A stretch of DNA of 64,000 nucleotides from the NCBI GenBank assembly GCA_015179125.1, contig WHVA01000168.1, positions 124,001 through 188,000 on the forward strand, written 5' to 3'. The stretch comes from Gautieria morchelliformis. Its lineage: Eukaryota > Basidiomycota > Agaricomycetes > Gomphales > Gomphaceae. Below the pieces are notes generated by a model. The model saw only the letters and a program-made list of their open reading frames with translations, had not been told where the DNA came from and ran no database searches. The stretch's first letter is position 1. Every line of letters starts with the position of its first letter. This document shows, in pieces, positions 12,252 through 24,690 of the stretch. The translations under genes were made by a program, and so were the position numbers.

Positions 12252-12628
12252 CTAGTTCTTCTCCTCCGTGGGAACGTGAGCGTGGCGTCCGCGTTTTGAC
12301 GTTTTCTTGCGAATGGTATGAGTCGAATTCTTCTTAGGGACGCTCTGAGGGGTGCAGCGAGTGAGTATATGCATGCTGACGGCATTACTGCGGTAGTGTA
12401 AGCCACTGACACCTGGTTTCATGATACGTTCTTTGGCAGGTGCTCTCTTGACACGTTCTTTGGCAGGTTTTCTTTGCACACGTCCTTTGGTTTTCCATTC
12501 GCGTGCGATGTGGGTCATCACATGCTTATAGTCCGTAAAAATCTCCTTGGGTGTAATACAACGTGAGGGTTGGGCGGTATAAGGCCCCGGTACTGTGGGG
12601 TGGCTGTCGAGTATCCTGGGCGATGCGC
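12252..12628 (-). CDS. Unrecognised basic exon, possible gene part
   Basis: A 125-codon open stretch on the minus strand follows a possible acceptor (CTAAG at 12629-12633, read on the minus strand). It begins with a Pro/Ser-rich part, then ITPKEIFTDYKHVMTHIAREW and a very basic tail with an imperfect internal repeat (RKPAKERV, RAPAKERI) and ending SKRGRHAHVPTEEKN. The basic, non-random composition and helix-like start look protein-coding and nuclear, but I know no family. Upstream exons could not be assembled. It may be a gene remnant in the gene-poor stretch. Confidence 0.35.
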
Positions 12629-13669
12629 CTTAGATCAACGACGGGAAGGTGTCAAATGTTGGACTTACCCCGAATTCAACAAGGAGAACGGAAACATGGC
12701 ACGGGTATGTCGAACTGAGAAGACCGCAGTGCTCGAGGTGGGTAGTCGACAAAGGTCCTTATAGGCCCGTCACGTAACAAAGTGCTTCGCTCAAAAATTC
12801 TTGTTCGTCCATATGCAGCTAGTGAGACAAAGACCTGTCCACACTCGAACTCGCTTGGCAATTGATGATATTATTATCTCCTAATTAGAAGCGCCGACAA
12901 AATGCTATTCGACCCTGGACCCTGGGTCGAGTCACAACATTGGTTATATATATCAGATTTCGAGAGTGTCGATGTTAACTATCATCGAACAAAGCTTGTG
13001 GTCTGCAAAAACAAGCGGTACGCAGTACTGCCCGCCGTCGTTGCTTGCTCAAGTCTTGCAATGGATCCATCGCTTCTTAAATTTGGCTTGATCAGGATTG
13101 GCCTTTCCAGGCCCCTTATGGCTCTGCAGTAGATCCGATACAAATAAAGCTGGTTGAAATCCCTCAAGCTGTTGAAACCCTAGGGACGCAGCACCAGCGC
13201 AAACTCCAATATATAGCCTCTTGAGACTTACGATCGATGCCGTGTTCGTTTGTCCTAGAAGCTTTGATCAACTGCAGTGTGGCGTTCGTCCATTTATCAA
13301 GCTCTCGACCACAAATTGACGGATCATTTGCCGAACATGCGCTTTGTCTGCCACGTGGATCTGCCCACAATATATTCCACAAAGTCCTCGACTGAGACAA
13401 AGAATCGAATCTCAGACTAGTGTCCCCCCGGCTCGCATGCAAGGCTCCGAACCGGGCATCAACGTTGTCAACAAACGACGTGAGCCCTGGCTGGTTCGTG
13501 ACATATGTCTCGTAGAAAGGGCTCCACCTAAGGCCTTGCGCGTCCCCTTCCTCTTATTTCCGAGCCGTGATGCAACGGTCATCGCTTGCTGCGGTTCCTC
13601 ATTATAATGACAAGGGAAAGTGCGAGCTGTTCTTCAGGGGCGGCAGCTACAGTCTGGGCCTACTCGCAC

Positions 13670-13763
13670 TCAGAAGATGCGAAACACAGGTCCGTCGTGG
13701 AGCTCTCCGAGCCCCGCACCAGCTCGGAGAGCTCCACGACGGACCTGTGTTTCGCTCTTCTGA
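13670..13763. repeat. Near-perfect 43 bp hairpin with 9 nt loop
   Basis: Left arm 13670-13712 and right arm 13722-13763 are complementary apart from one unpaired base near the base of the stem; the inner 34 bp (from GCGAAACACAGGTCC to TCTCCGAGC) are perfect. The loop is CCCGCACCA. It lies in no recognised gene. Such perfection implies recent origin or active maintenance. Confidence 0.95.
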
Positions 13764-14089
13764 TTAAGAGAGCGCGCGAGCGAAGCGGAATGAGGGAGCT
13801 GACCAGATTCAGACTCGAGGCTGTCTCCTATTTACGGCCTTCGAGCTGGTACACCCAGCGAGTCTCTCCCCTAGTGTGCCATATTCCACAGCATCACATA
13901 GGTCCTTCGTAGCCTAGCCTCATCTTACACCCTCAGTACAGAGTTTGAGCCAGTGATTTTTGGTAACGATAATTCACCGGCAGGCTTGGCAAAGAGAAAT
14001 TTTGCCGTTAGTTGGTCCATACCATCTCAACCCAACGAAGAGCGCAGCCCGCTTCTCAGTCTCAAAGGGCCAACTCGTCAACTAGAGCT

Positions 14090-14144
14090 AACGAGCGGGG
14101 CCCATAACCTGTTGAACTGCAACAGGTTATGGGCCCCGGTCGTT
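14090..14144. repeat. 25 bp palindrome made of two inverted copia LTR-end/primer-site motifs
   Basis: Arms 14090-14114 and 14120-14144 pair with one mismatch around the 5 nt loop AACTG. Read outward from the loop, each arm is CAACA followed by GGTTATGGGCC. This equals an LTR end (CAACA) plus the initiator-Met-tRNA half-molecule primer site seen at 32191 in the complete copia element (CCAATA then GGTTATGGGCC). Confidence 0.8.
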
Positions 14145-14508
14145 CGCAGTAGTCAAAGACAAGAACAACACTCACCCTCGATCACCACGAGCCCTTCGCC
14201 CAAGGGGGTCTCGTAGGCATGTCACCGATGTCCAGTGTGGCTACGCAGAGCCGATGCTGGAGGTTCAGTGGAGACATTATATTACTAACCTTACTAACCT
14301 CCTATGACTGCATATGTGAGACAAACCCAATTAGAACCTACTATATATTCAAGTCCCAGAAGGGAATAGGTTGAACCCAACCGAGCTCACCGAGCTCAAT
14401 AAGTAAGCGGTGCCGGCAGGCGGACTCCTATCCTATCCAAATTTTGTGCACACCTTTCGGCCCAGCCCCTCGAAGCTTTCAATTAACGACCGACAATTCC
14501 ATTCTGTC

Positions 14509-15968
<1,460 letters not shown>

Positions 15969-16118
15969 CAGTACTCAGTGGACGCTGCACGGCGTCGGGC
16001 CACGGCGCTTGCCAAATACTTTTTCTCAAACTGCGACGCCCCTCCGTCCGACCACCCTGGAAACATTCTGTCAAAGCCTAACACGAGCGATAACACGAGC
16101 GAACGTCATTATTGATAT
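15969..16118. promoter_or_regulatory. Divergent promoter of MSW1 and NAA35 with a direct repeat
   Basis: 150 bp between the two opposed start codons. It contains the exact direct repeat ACACGAGCGA at 16081-16090 and 16093-16102, 12 bp apart start to start, about 25 bp upstream of the NAA35 ATG. It may be a transcription-factor site pair or part of the core promoter; this role is inference. Confidence 0.5.
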
Positions 16119-19049
16119 ATGTCTAGTCTTCTCGTCGATGTCGAGGACGAGTTGAATATGCCCGGAGGGGTGGGATTCATCGATGCGACGGACATCCTCG
16201 AAAAAGGGGCCCGAGGTGAATAGTTTCCATCGGAGTGATAACGTACTAAAGTTCGCTGACAGAAATGGCATTTGGGTCTATACTAAGTATCGAGGGTTTT
16301 GAGCTAAGTGACGCGATGTCCGCTTTGGAGGTACGACAAATCCCTATATTATCCTTGAAACCTTTACACTTCATACGCAGATTATGGATCCTCGAATGGA
16401 TACCGGAATGGCCGAGGAACCACCCCCCTTTGACCCCAACAGACCGCTGCTTCCAGCAGAGGTATGCTGGATCCTTGATCGTTCTTTTGCTTGCGAGGTG
16501 ATTGATCTTTGGTAAACAAATATTCATGAAGACTCACACTCGGATCATGAGATGAGCTGGCACACCGGGCTAGCACTTTCTCAAACCGTTTACACATTGC
16601 GATACGTCCATCACGTTGGGGATATTACGCACCCTTACTTTAAAGTCGATGATGGGACAAAACTGGTTGAGCAATCCCTAGCTCCGGAAAACCCGGAACG
16701 TCCATTAGAGCTGGTTACGCTTGTCCTTCGGGCCAGTGTATTTTGCCTGTTAAAGTGCTGCGATTTAGTGTGGAGAGAAGTTTCTCGTGGCCACATCGTG
16801 GATGTGAGTGCTATGTAATGCATGCATTTAGCGGAGCGATGACAACCGGATAGGGTGAAGACTGGAGCCTCGAAAAGTATGATGTATCTCTTTGCGAAAA
16901 TGTTCCGCCAGAGAGCGTTTTGAACCTGTTAGACGAAGCCGTGACCTGGGTACAAGGCTCATCATCACGTATGTCATTTGGGGTGTGTATATTTATTGCA
17001 TATATCTGAAGGCGCTTAAATCAAGTATCCTCTTCCTGGCGTGATCCTCTGTTACGCCGCCTACTCATGCGGAAAGTGGGTGGGGACCCTTCATTTTTAT
17101 CACAGTCGCTCAGCTTGCTTCTAGGCCATATTACAAGCGCTATGCTCCCCTTCCTCCCCGTCCACACTGAGAAGTGCTCAAGAACATCTCAGTGCCATTA
17201 TGGCTGGTCCTTCACCACCTGAACCTTCCGGGTCGGTACTTAGTGTCTTCGACCCAGCCATTGCCCGCCGGCTCATCTCTTTCGTACCAACACGTATTGT
17301 TGAATTACCACTACAGTCTGATGTCTGGCAGGCTATCGTGATGTGGCTGGATCAGTGGGACGAAGTTATACAGCTGATCGGGACAGAGTCGTTATTGAGT
17401 GTCAAGGCGTGTCAAATATGCCATGACTGGTCACTATGCTGGGTCTGACTTATTTGTCTAAATTCATGCAGGTGCTGGCGAACTTGAGGGCTTACGGAAG
17501 GTACTCTCCGCGACGATCCACATTCATGCGCTCGCTTTCCATCGTGCGTAGCATATCGTGATCGTCTTGCGCCTCCTTCGAATGTATACATCGTTTTTCA
17601 GTCCACATTCTTCAATGGGTCAAAAGTCCTCCTGACTCATGATCCACCGTGGCTCATTGATCGCTTTTTTTTGGAGACCGCTGCTGTTCCTCCAGGCATA
17701 ATGTCTAAGCTAGCAGCGCAGTCGTCGGAGGATGATAGCGACTCCTCGTCTTCGTCCTCGTCTCTCTCCTCTGAAGGTCGGGAAGATCGTCAACGCGATT
17801 CTGGTAGCGCACCATCCAGCAGATCCACAGGTTGCCTAGATAAGAATGTCGAGCTATTTGAACAAGGAATGGCAAGAGTGAGAAAAAGCAATAGACGACT
17901 ATGCCAATGACTAAACAGTATCGACCAGCTTCTAGTGGACTATTTCACATCGTTCTATCATAATCGGGCCCGCCAAAGACGCAAGCTGGCTTCCTCTCTG
18001 CTAGATTGGCATCTTGGATTCACACACACATCTGATCTGGTTATGTCGTTAACCACACCGTCTTTTAACGTATGTTTCCTTGACCTTCGCTATCTTTATA
18101 TTTAATAATTTTTTTGCGCTCAGTCCAGCCTGTCACGAATGCCATTATGCATCAGACATGTCCGACTTTGGGTCATAACGGAAGTCGTTTGTTCCGGGTT
18201 TGAGCTTGAATTATACGCCCGTCATGAGTGGACTATGATATACTGGTATTTGGGCCAAGTGCTTAGCAGCCAAGTAGCCCTCCTGGACGAACTAAAAGCG
18301 TCACTACTACGGGGAGTCGACTCCTTGGACGCTCACTCTGCTCTGGCATACGTCTCGGTCCAACGGGATTATGCGTGGGCACTTCGATGCTTCGCCTTGG
18401 CTATGCGAAACGTGCGTTGGGCGCCACCCCTTCCACTGGGCATCCATCATGAATATTGACCCCCCAAATAGCTGTTGTACCGCTTCCCACCCTCCAAAGT
18501 GCACATTGATTCCCCAAGGGAGCAAGCTAATTTTGAGAAGCGATTTAAATGGGCGTTTATAGCAGGGTATTCCGAAGTTGACGAGGATCGACCGGTTTTT
18601 GGCAAGTGGCGTAGATGGCGCGACGAGCAGGGGGTGAGCTATGATGTTCCATTTTCCCAGCGATTCTAATCACTATTCATCCCCTTTCAGCTCCACGAAG
18701 ATGGGCTGAATCAAGTATTAGATAATCTTCTTCATGCCCGGGACGCCTTCTTGCGTCTGTCCAGGTGCACGTCAGCTGATACTGCCGCTGTATTCTGTGA
18801 GGAGGCATACAAAGAGGTACGCATGCTTTTCACTATTGCGGCGAGATTATTCACGCCTTTTCTTATCGTTAGTTCATGCTGGACCTGGCACGAGCATGTG
18901 ATGCGAACCTGTCAATTCTTCAAGATTCCTCGGAGGTCGTGAAGGCAGTAATCCCTGTGTGGAAATGGGAATTTTCACAGTGGTTCCCTCAAATTGAAAT
19001 ATCCCCCCCGCCTTCGAAGAACAGACCCGCACCGATGGACGTTGATTAG
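16119..19049 (+). CDS. MAK10: NatC N-acetyltransferase auxiliary subunit NAA35/Mak10
   Basis: Clear exons: 16119-16215, 16263-16330, 16381-16497, 16552-16803 and 16854-16968; further exons run to the stop at 19047-19049. Family motifs in order are FELSDAMSALEIMDPRMDTGM, SWHTGLALSQTVYTL, RPLELVTLVLRA, LKCCDLVWREVSRGHIVDGEDW, SSSWRDPLLRRLLMRK-like, then weaker Mak10 regions (DPPWLIDRFFLE, a Ser/Asp-rich linker near 17720-17800, YWYLGQVL, FEKRFKWAFIAGY) and a C-terminus ending PAPMDVD. NAA35 anchors the NatC complex to ribosomes, where it acetylates nascent chains starting with Met plus a hydrophobic residue. The later exon borders were not fixed. Confidence 0.88.
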
Positions 19050-20028
19050 TGTCCAAGACTTATATCTCGACTTCTGTTACCGCGTCGTTCACTAATCATA
19101 GCCAACCAATTCTGCGCCTATATCAGATATGACGTGGTACGACAAACTAACGACTATACCCCAGCGGTATTGTCATTATGAGCAGGAGTGGACAACGATT
19201 AAACAACTTGTCGACAGGTTACTGGAAAATTGATATTGAGCCTCCTAGGAAGGCTCATTCGGTTCACTCTGGTAGCCAGCGTCCTCACCATCGCTTCGTA
19301 AGGTGCCTGATCATGCATCTGACCCTCCTGCTCCATCACCCTAGTCGCCCCTTCGTACACTCCGCTAGCTCCGAACCCATCCCACGGCGTATGTATATAT
19401 CTGTTTTGGTGTGACCATTCAAGCTCTATAGATGTTAATTAGGGTTGATTATGGGAGCTAAATCAAGCAAATAATTTCAGCCTTGATCTGGTTACAGATG
19501 AAAGGGCCTGCCGTGTGAGTTGATGTACTCCCCTTCCAGTTGGAACCCAGTTGGAACCTTAGAGTTATAGTACTGTATATATATGCATGCGACAATTCTA
19601 GATATGGGGCCAGAAACAAGGTATCGCACCGGTGATTTTTCGCTGGGCCTTGGTGTACTCGATAAACATTATGGAAAGCGGGCAGGTGTATACGTGCAAC
19701 TGAAGTTTGACCAGCATGTATAAAAACTTGTGCAGCACACTGTGGGTACGTAGTCGACCCAATGAATCCTATTGGGTGCAGCCACTGGGGATTCAGTATA
19801 TAAACCACTCTAGTTAGTGTAAATACCATGTGCATACTACTACGTGTCCTCATAAAAAACATCAATACCACTGTGCCTCATGTATTGGTATAAACAACGA
19901 CGTTGCCTCAGTACTACGTGGCTCAGTGGAGAATACTTAGGTATATATGCAGTCCTGCGATATTCTTCCATGCAGCTAGAACTCGAATGTTGAACGTTGA
20001 ATGTGGAAGCTTGACACGCTGTTTAAAA
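19050..20028. other. Intergenic region with a short coding-like relic
   Basis: Nothing is clearly functional. At about 19166-19228 (+), after a possible CCCCAG acceptor, there is a short coding-like stretch RYCHYEQEWTTIKQLVDRLL ending in a stop; this may be a last exon of a lost gene. Open frames further on (minus strand, 19458-19871) are compositionally random. The motif TTGAACGTTGAA near 19990 recurs near 21470, on the other side of the glycosyltransferase gene. Confidence 0.4.
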
Positions 20029-21435
20029 TTACGTGACCTTGGTATCCTTCATCACTAACTTCTCTAAAGTACTGGCCATCAATACGCCACGCCATTTACT
20101 ACCTTTGTCACTGTCGTCGCTACCCCTTTGTCCTTCCTGGTGATGTTTGGCGCCGGGACGGGTTCGCCAAATATCGCTGGCAGTGCGTTTACTTTGAACA
20201 ACGATGGCAGGCACCACGCTGTAACTCCGAATTTTGCCTGTACTAATGAGCCAGCTGATCGCCTGATCTAAAGCGCGGGAGTGAGCAAATCTGCGGTATC
20301 ATAACTAAGCGGAGACATCCTCGAGAGCAACGTAAGAGGCACTCACCCCGGTGTAGAAAGCATCCGAGCCAGTCTCTTCGCTCCTGAACGAGATATCGCG
20401 TATGCATGTGTACATTTGGGAGCAAAGGACGGATGCAGGGAAGGGGCGCCAAGCAGTGACGGGTACATTGATTCATTTGAGTGACAATGGCCTTTGTGCA
20501 AATCAAGATTTGTATGTGGCGTAGGAGTCATCAAGTAAGAAACAAAAGGCGAAGATTGCAATAAACATAAAGCACGACGTACCCAACATGACTATGTCCC
20601 AGCCGTCATGGGGTAACGCTGGCCACATGTCCATCAACCTCGACGATATGTCGTATTCTAGGTCTACATCGTCTTCTAGTACGATGGCTACTTCCAGCTG
20701 CAGTTTGAGTATTTGACGGATAATATTGAGATGACCGATCCAACAAGCGATCATGCCACGTGAAAGGATGCGCCACGGCGGAAGCGAGTCAAACTCCAGC
20801 TTAGTTGGTGGAACAGGGAATGGATCTTCTGGAGTTGCACATGAAAGGCCAAGCGTTCCTTCGTATTCATGTACTCCCGGTATAGGCGTACTGGCGGTGT
20901 CAAGAGAAGTAATAGACAAAGGGTTATCAACTAAACTTCCGTCTTCTGGTGAGGGTTGCACATTCGGAACCATGTTCCCAGAAGAACTTTGCCTAAAAGT
21001 GTGCCTCGCCTCTCTGACAGTGCGCATGATCTGATCGATACTTGCATCTGTAGCTTCGACCCCGTCTACATAGACAAATTCTAAGTCTAACGTGTGCGCA
21101 AGGGCATCCATGGTCATGCGACGGTCGATACGACGAGGAAGAGAAAGCACAAAGACCAGAGACGCTACTCCGAGCGTCCGTGAGGTTGCGTTATTCTTTG
21201 GCGAGAGACGAACAAGAGGAGACGGCAGAGCGAAGACTTGGTCAGACGGAGCACGAGTATTGTAGGGTGGCTGGGCCTGGCCTTGCAAGTCAACAGATGC
21301 TGGGCGACTTGGGAGATGTGAAGGCCTCAGGCTGTCTGAAGCAAAAAGGTAGACGAGGAATGTACAGCAGACGAGAAATGCCATCGCTCCAATGAGCAAA
21401 AATCTGAAGCGCAACTGACATTGAGGTGAGTTCAT
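20029..21435 (-). CDS. Glycosyltransferase family 25 protein (type II membrane)
   Basis: Exons 21435-20583, 20491-20347 and 20290-20029 (introns 91 and 56 bp) close in phase to 419 residues. A single N-terminal membrane anchor (FRFLLIGAMAFLVCCTFLVY) is followed by a Ser/Pro-rich stem. The catalytic part has VFVLSLPRRIDRR, LDLEFVYVDGVEA, GMIACWIGHLNIIR and the acidic motif VLEDDVDLEYD, all GT25 hallmarks. After the first intron come THAYAISRSGAKRLA and LDQAISWLI, with SYSVVPAIVVQ near the end. The usual reaction is transfer of galactose or a similar sugar in the Golgi; the acceptor cannot be told from sequence. Confidence 0.88.
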
Positions 21436-22182
21436 TATAGGCGACCATATGCGGTCTCGACGTTGAAAGTTGAACGTTGAACGATGATGCGGAGTTACAC
21501 AGTTGTTGCGGAGTCCAATATTGCTGGCCGGGCAGTCTGAGACAAAATTTGATGATTATGGGGTTGCCAAACTGCCTAGGTTAGGGCTCCAGGCCAGGAT
21601 TGCAGAGAGACACCTTTATCATTCTTACGGTTATGATAGCTACGTAGTACTTACTATAGCTTCGCTATTACTGTTCACGCATCACGGGCCCAGGCGTCAC
21701 GTCACGCGGCACGAGGCTGACTGCCCGGCCTGAATCTGTGGCCGAAATTCAGGTTTGAGCCATATTCAGCTCGCATCAACTGCCCATTGAGCCATTGCGC
21801 ATCACGCTAGAAGGTCGTGAGCAGATGGTCATAAATAGTAGAAAAGACAGGAAGTGAAAAGGCGATGAAAGCGGGCTGTGGGCACCCACAGATGCACCTG
21901 ACCCCACAGGGCGGGAGACACGGTTCTAAACTTGTCGCGCTTTAGAGGATGGTTACATCCCCGGATCATTGAGGGATCCCGCCACTAGTGCTCCGTACTG
22001 GTCCCTCAGCACTCACTCCTTCGGCCTTCGGAATCGGATCACCGACTCAAAGGTATCTAATTCGGCGTGAAATTTGTCAATGCATCTCCGGCCGATAGAT
22101 CTAGTCAGGGCCGGTCACCGCGGACCAGTATAGTCCAAGCAACCTCGAGTTCCTGTTCTACGCCCCTCTGATCATTCCAACA
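21436..22182. other. Intergenic region with a 12 bp inverted repeat pair
   Basis: Between the glycosyltransferase and P450 genes. Perfect inverted repeats GGCCGGGCAGTC (21526-21537) and GACTGCCCGGCC (21719-21730) bound a 205 bp segment that could be a small MITE, but no target duplication is apparent. The rest, including the P450 promoter side, has no recognisable feature. Confidence 0.45.
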
Positions 22183-24350
22183 ATGTTCTTCACAACTCTC
22201 TCCATCGGTGCAACCTCCCTAATCCTCCTATGTACGCATTGGTATATTCAAGGCCTCAGGGTATATGGTAGCCCTTTGTCACTTAGGCTAATGCTGAACT
22301 CTCAGTGCTGGACAGAAAGTAAATTATACCCCCGGGTATAGGCAGCTGCTGGCGCCTTCAAGTTTGGCCGGTGCCGTCATTCCTACTAACTTTTGGAACC
22401 TTGGATACATGTGGCCATGGATATATCGAGAGAGCTGTGCGTACGAATCCGCTCATCCCGTAAATTTGTCTTATATTGTGCCACCCAGCATTCTTTAACT
22501 TTACACACGATATTATTTCCATCGTTCCTGTCCTTACGGGCAAAGCTAGCTACTACACATGTTCTGTCGACGTTTTAAAACAGCTCCTGGGCAATGAGAA
22601 CAAAACACGCCTCGTCAAACCTCTTGATATAACCCTTGACGAGTAAACGTCTCAACCCCCTTAAACCCATTATGCTTCTAACATAAATGCAGTCTTTTGG
22701 GGCCCAGCTTAGCTTCAGCCAGCGGAGACGTGTGGCGACGTCATAGAAGGGTAGTGGCACCTGCATTCCACACGAAAATGTATATTTTTGTTTTCTTTTT
22801 CGTCTATGTTACTTATTATAAACTGGCACACGCAGCTTCACTGCTGCACGAGCCGAAGCAGCAAACATATACAATGAAATGATGCAAGCTGAAGAGTGGA
22901 GCTATCATGACCAAGTCTCCCTCCCAGAAGTCAATCAGCTAATGTTGAAGGTAGATAGACCCTCTTTCAGAGCGCGGGTGCGTTTCAGCTGATCCTGGTA
23001 ATTCATTACAGTTTTCCCTATTGATGATTGGACGTTGTGGGTTCGGCATTCCGATGCCCTGGTCTCCTGAAAAATCGAAACATAATAAATTATCATTTGA
23101 GGAGTCCGTTCTATTAGCAGCCGAAACACTCATGCCTCGTGTAATTCTCCCTTCGTGGGCATTCAAACTCCCAATACAGAAGTGAGTTTATATGCTCTCC
23201 TTAATAACGATTACCTTCTTATACCATAAAGGCTCCGGGAAATCGACCACGCATGGGAGTCTTTCACTAGATACACCAAGCGACACATACGTGAAAATCA
23301 GGCCGAGGTCGAAATGCAAGAAATGCAAGAAAATAGTGAAGGGGCCGGATACATTCTGCGTCGTCTCGTTGCCTCATCAGGTGAAGGCGCAGGAAAGTTC
23401 AGTTTGACAGAGCAAGAAGTCGTGAGTCCATCTCATTAATATTCATATTTCTCCCGCTTACGACGCTGCATGCCATCCTATTAAGATGGCTGATATATTT
23501 ACTATCATGTTCGCAGGTCATGGTAGGTGAAGGCAGACATTTTGATTATATTGGCTGAAGAACACCATAGAGACCACCGGAAGCGTCTTAACAGCGACTC
23601 TGGGTTACCTGGCGATCCATCAAGGCGAGCAGGAGAAAGCATACATGGAAGTGATGGGCCGTGCCTCGAGTCTAGGAATTTTGGTGAGAGACGGTATAGC
23701 GTCTAACCCTCTTGTTATATATGCTGACAGAACTCAAGGACATTGATGAACCTGCGAATCTTGCTCATCTAATGGCTTGCTTCATAGAGGCCGGAAGATT
23801 ATTCCGTAAGCTTTGCAATGTAGTTGATTGTACTTATTCTTAACTCTCGTCCCAGCTGCTGCTTTGATGCTGGCACGTACTATGGCAGAAGATACACCCA
23901 TCAAAGTCGAACGGCCTCTCGAAGAGACTGTGGTCTTACCAAAAGGTTCACGCATTATCTTCGAGATAATCGGGATGCGTGAGTGTTCAAGATCGTTTGC
24001 GTCAGGGGTGTTCTACATTTCGACTCATACGAATATCGTTACCAATAGTCCGCAACCCCAATACATATCAAAACCCGGGGGAATTCATACCTTCACGATG
24101 GTACGGAGTTGCAGAACCCGATCTTCCCATGTTTGGTTTTGGACCTCGTGGCTGTGTTGGGCGGAAATTCGCGATCACCGAGGCAGTCACTTTCCTAGCT
24201 TATCTCCTCCGAGATTGGAGGCTCGATATTAAACTGAAAGAGGGGGAGACGAGAGCACAATATGAGGCCAGAGTAATGGGTGTAGCCTGTAATCAAGGTA
24301 CTGCCTTCTCTGTGGGACCGGTCGCTCTAGAATTGGTGAGGCGTTCCTGA
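22183..24350 (+). CDS. Cytochrome P450 monooxygenase
   Basis: The first exon gives an N-terminal membrane anchor (FFTTLSIGATSLILLCTHW). Later exons carry KQLLGNENKTRLVKPLDI, the C-helix WRRHRRVVAPAFH, CGFGIPMPW, the I-helix oxygen-binding motif AGHETTGS (split by an intron with G at 23522 area), the K-helix E-x-x-R (EAGRLFP), the PERW-like PSRWYGVAEPDLP and the heme loop FGFGPRGCVGRKFA with its thiolate cysteine. The stop is at 24348-24350. About ten short introns are needed; not every border was fixed. This is a typical ER-anchored basidiomycete P450, close to clans that contain CYP512/5150-like enzymes, but subfamily and substrate cannot be assigned. No biosynthetic cluster partners lie beside it. 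Confidence 0.88.
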
Positions 24351-24690
24351 AATTGGGTGGTATCGTACAAAATATCGATAAACTGGCGCATATCTATGGC
24401 GGACTAATTATTGGCTGTACAATACATGTGTAACGGCCATGCATGGTACGGAGGAACTTCAGCGAGCGTCGTTGGCAACTTGGAGGTGGCAGGAGATTGG
24501 GGATCAGCAATAATGTCGCATGGATGCTGCTGTGAGGCTCTTACATTTACAAGTCCGCAAGATCATACTGGACTTGAAACGAAGTGACAACGGGTAGAGC
24601 CATTTTCCCGGTATATGAACGCTGCGCTTATGTAGTTTGTGCCGTCACGATGTCACAGAATTTAAACACGGCAATGTACTTATTCTACTG
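24351..24690. other. Intergenic, P450 3' end and NTH1 promoter
   Basis: 340 bp with no recognisable gene or repeat. An alternative in-frame Met for NTH1 lies at 24637, inside this stretch. Confidence 0.6.

Larger units (their letters stand above)
12629..14508. other. Gene-poor region with two long palindromes
   Basis: About 1.9 kb with no recognisable gene. Open frames on both strands overlap each other and show no family motif. It contains the two long inverted repeats annotated separately (13670-13763 and 14090-14144). The rest looks like decayed or regulatory sequence. Confidence 0.6.

Noticed and set aside
13344..13912. Overlapping plus-strand frames around the 43 bp hairpin
   Set aside because: They read through a perfect palindrome and have no domain; open by chance.
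19458..19871. 137-codon minus-strand frame
   Set aside because: No family motif, no introns where every neighbouring gene has them, and composition like non-coding DNA.
21526..21730. 205 bp segment between 12 bp inverted repeats as a MITE
   Set aside because: No target duplication and no extension of the inverted repeat; kept only as a note in the intergenic entry.
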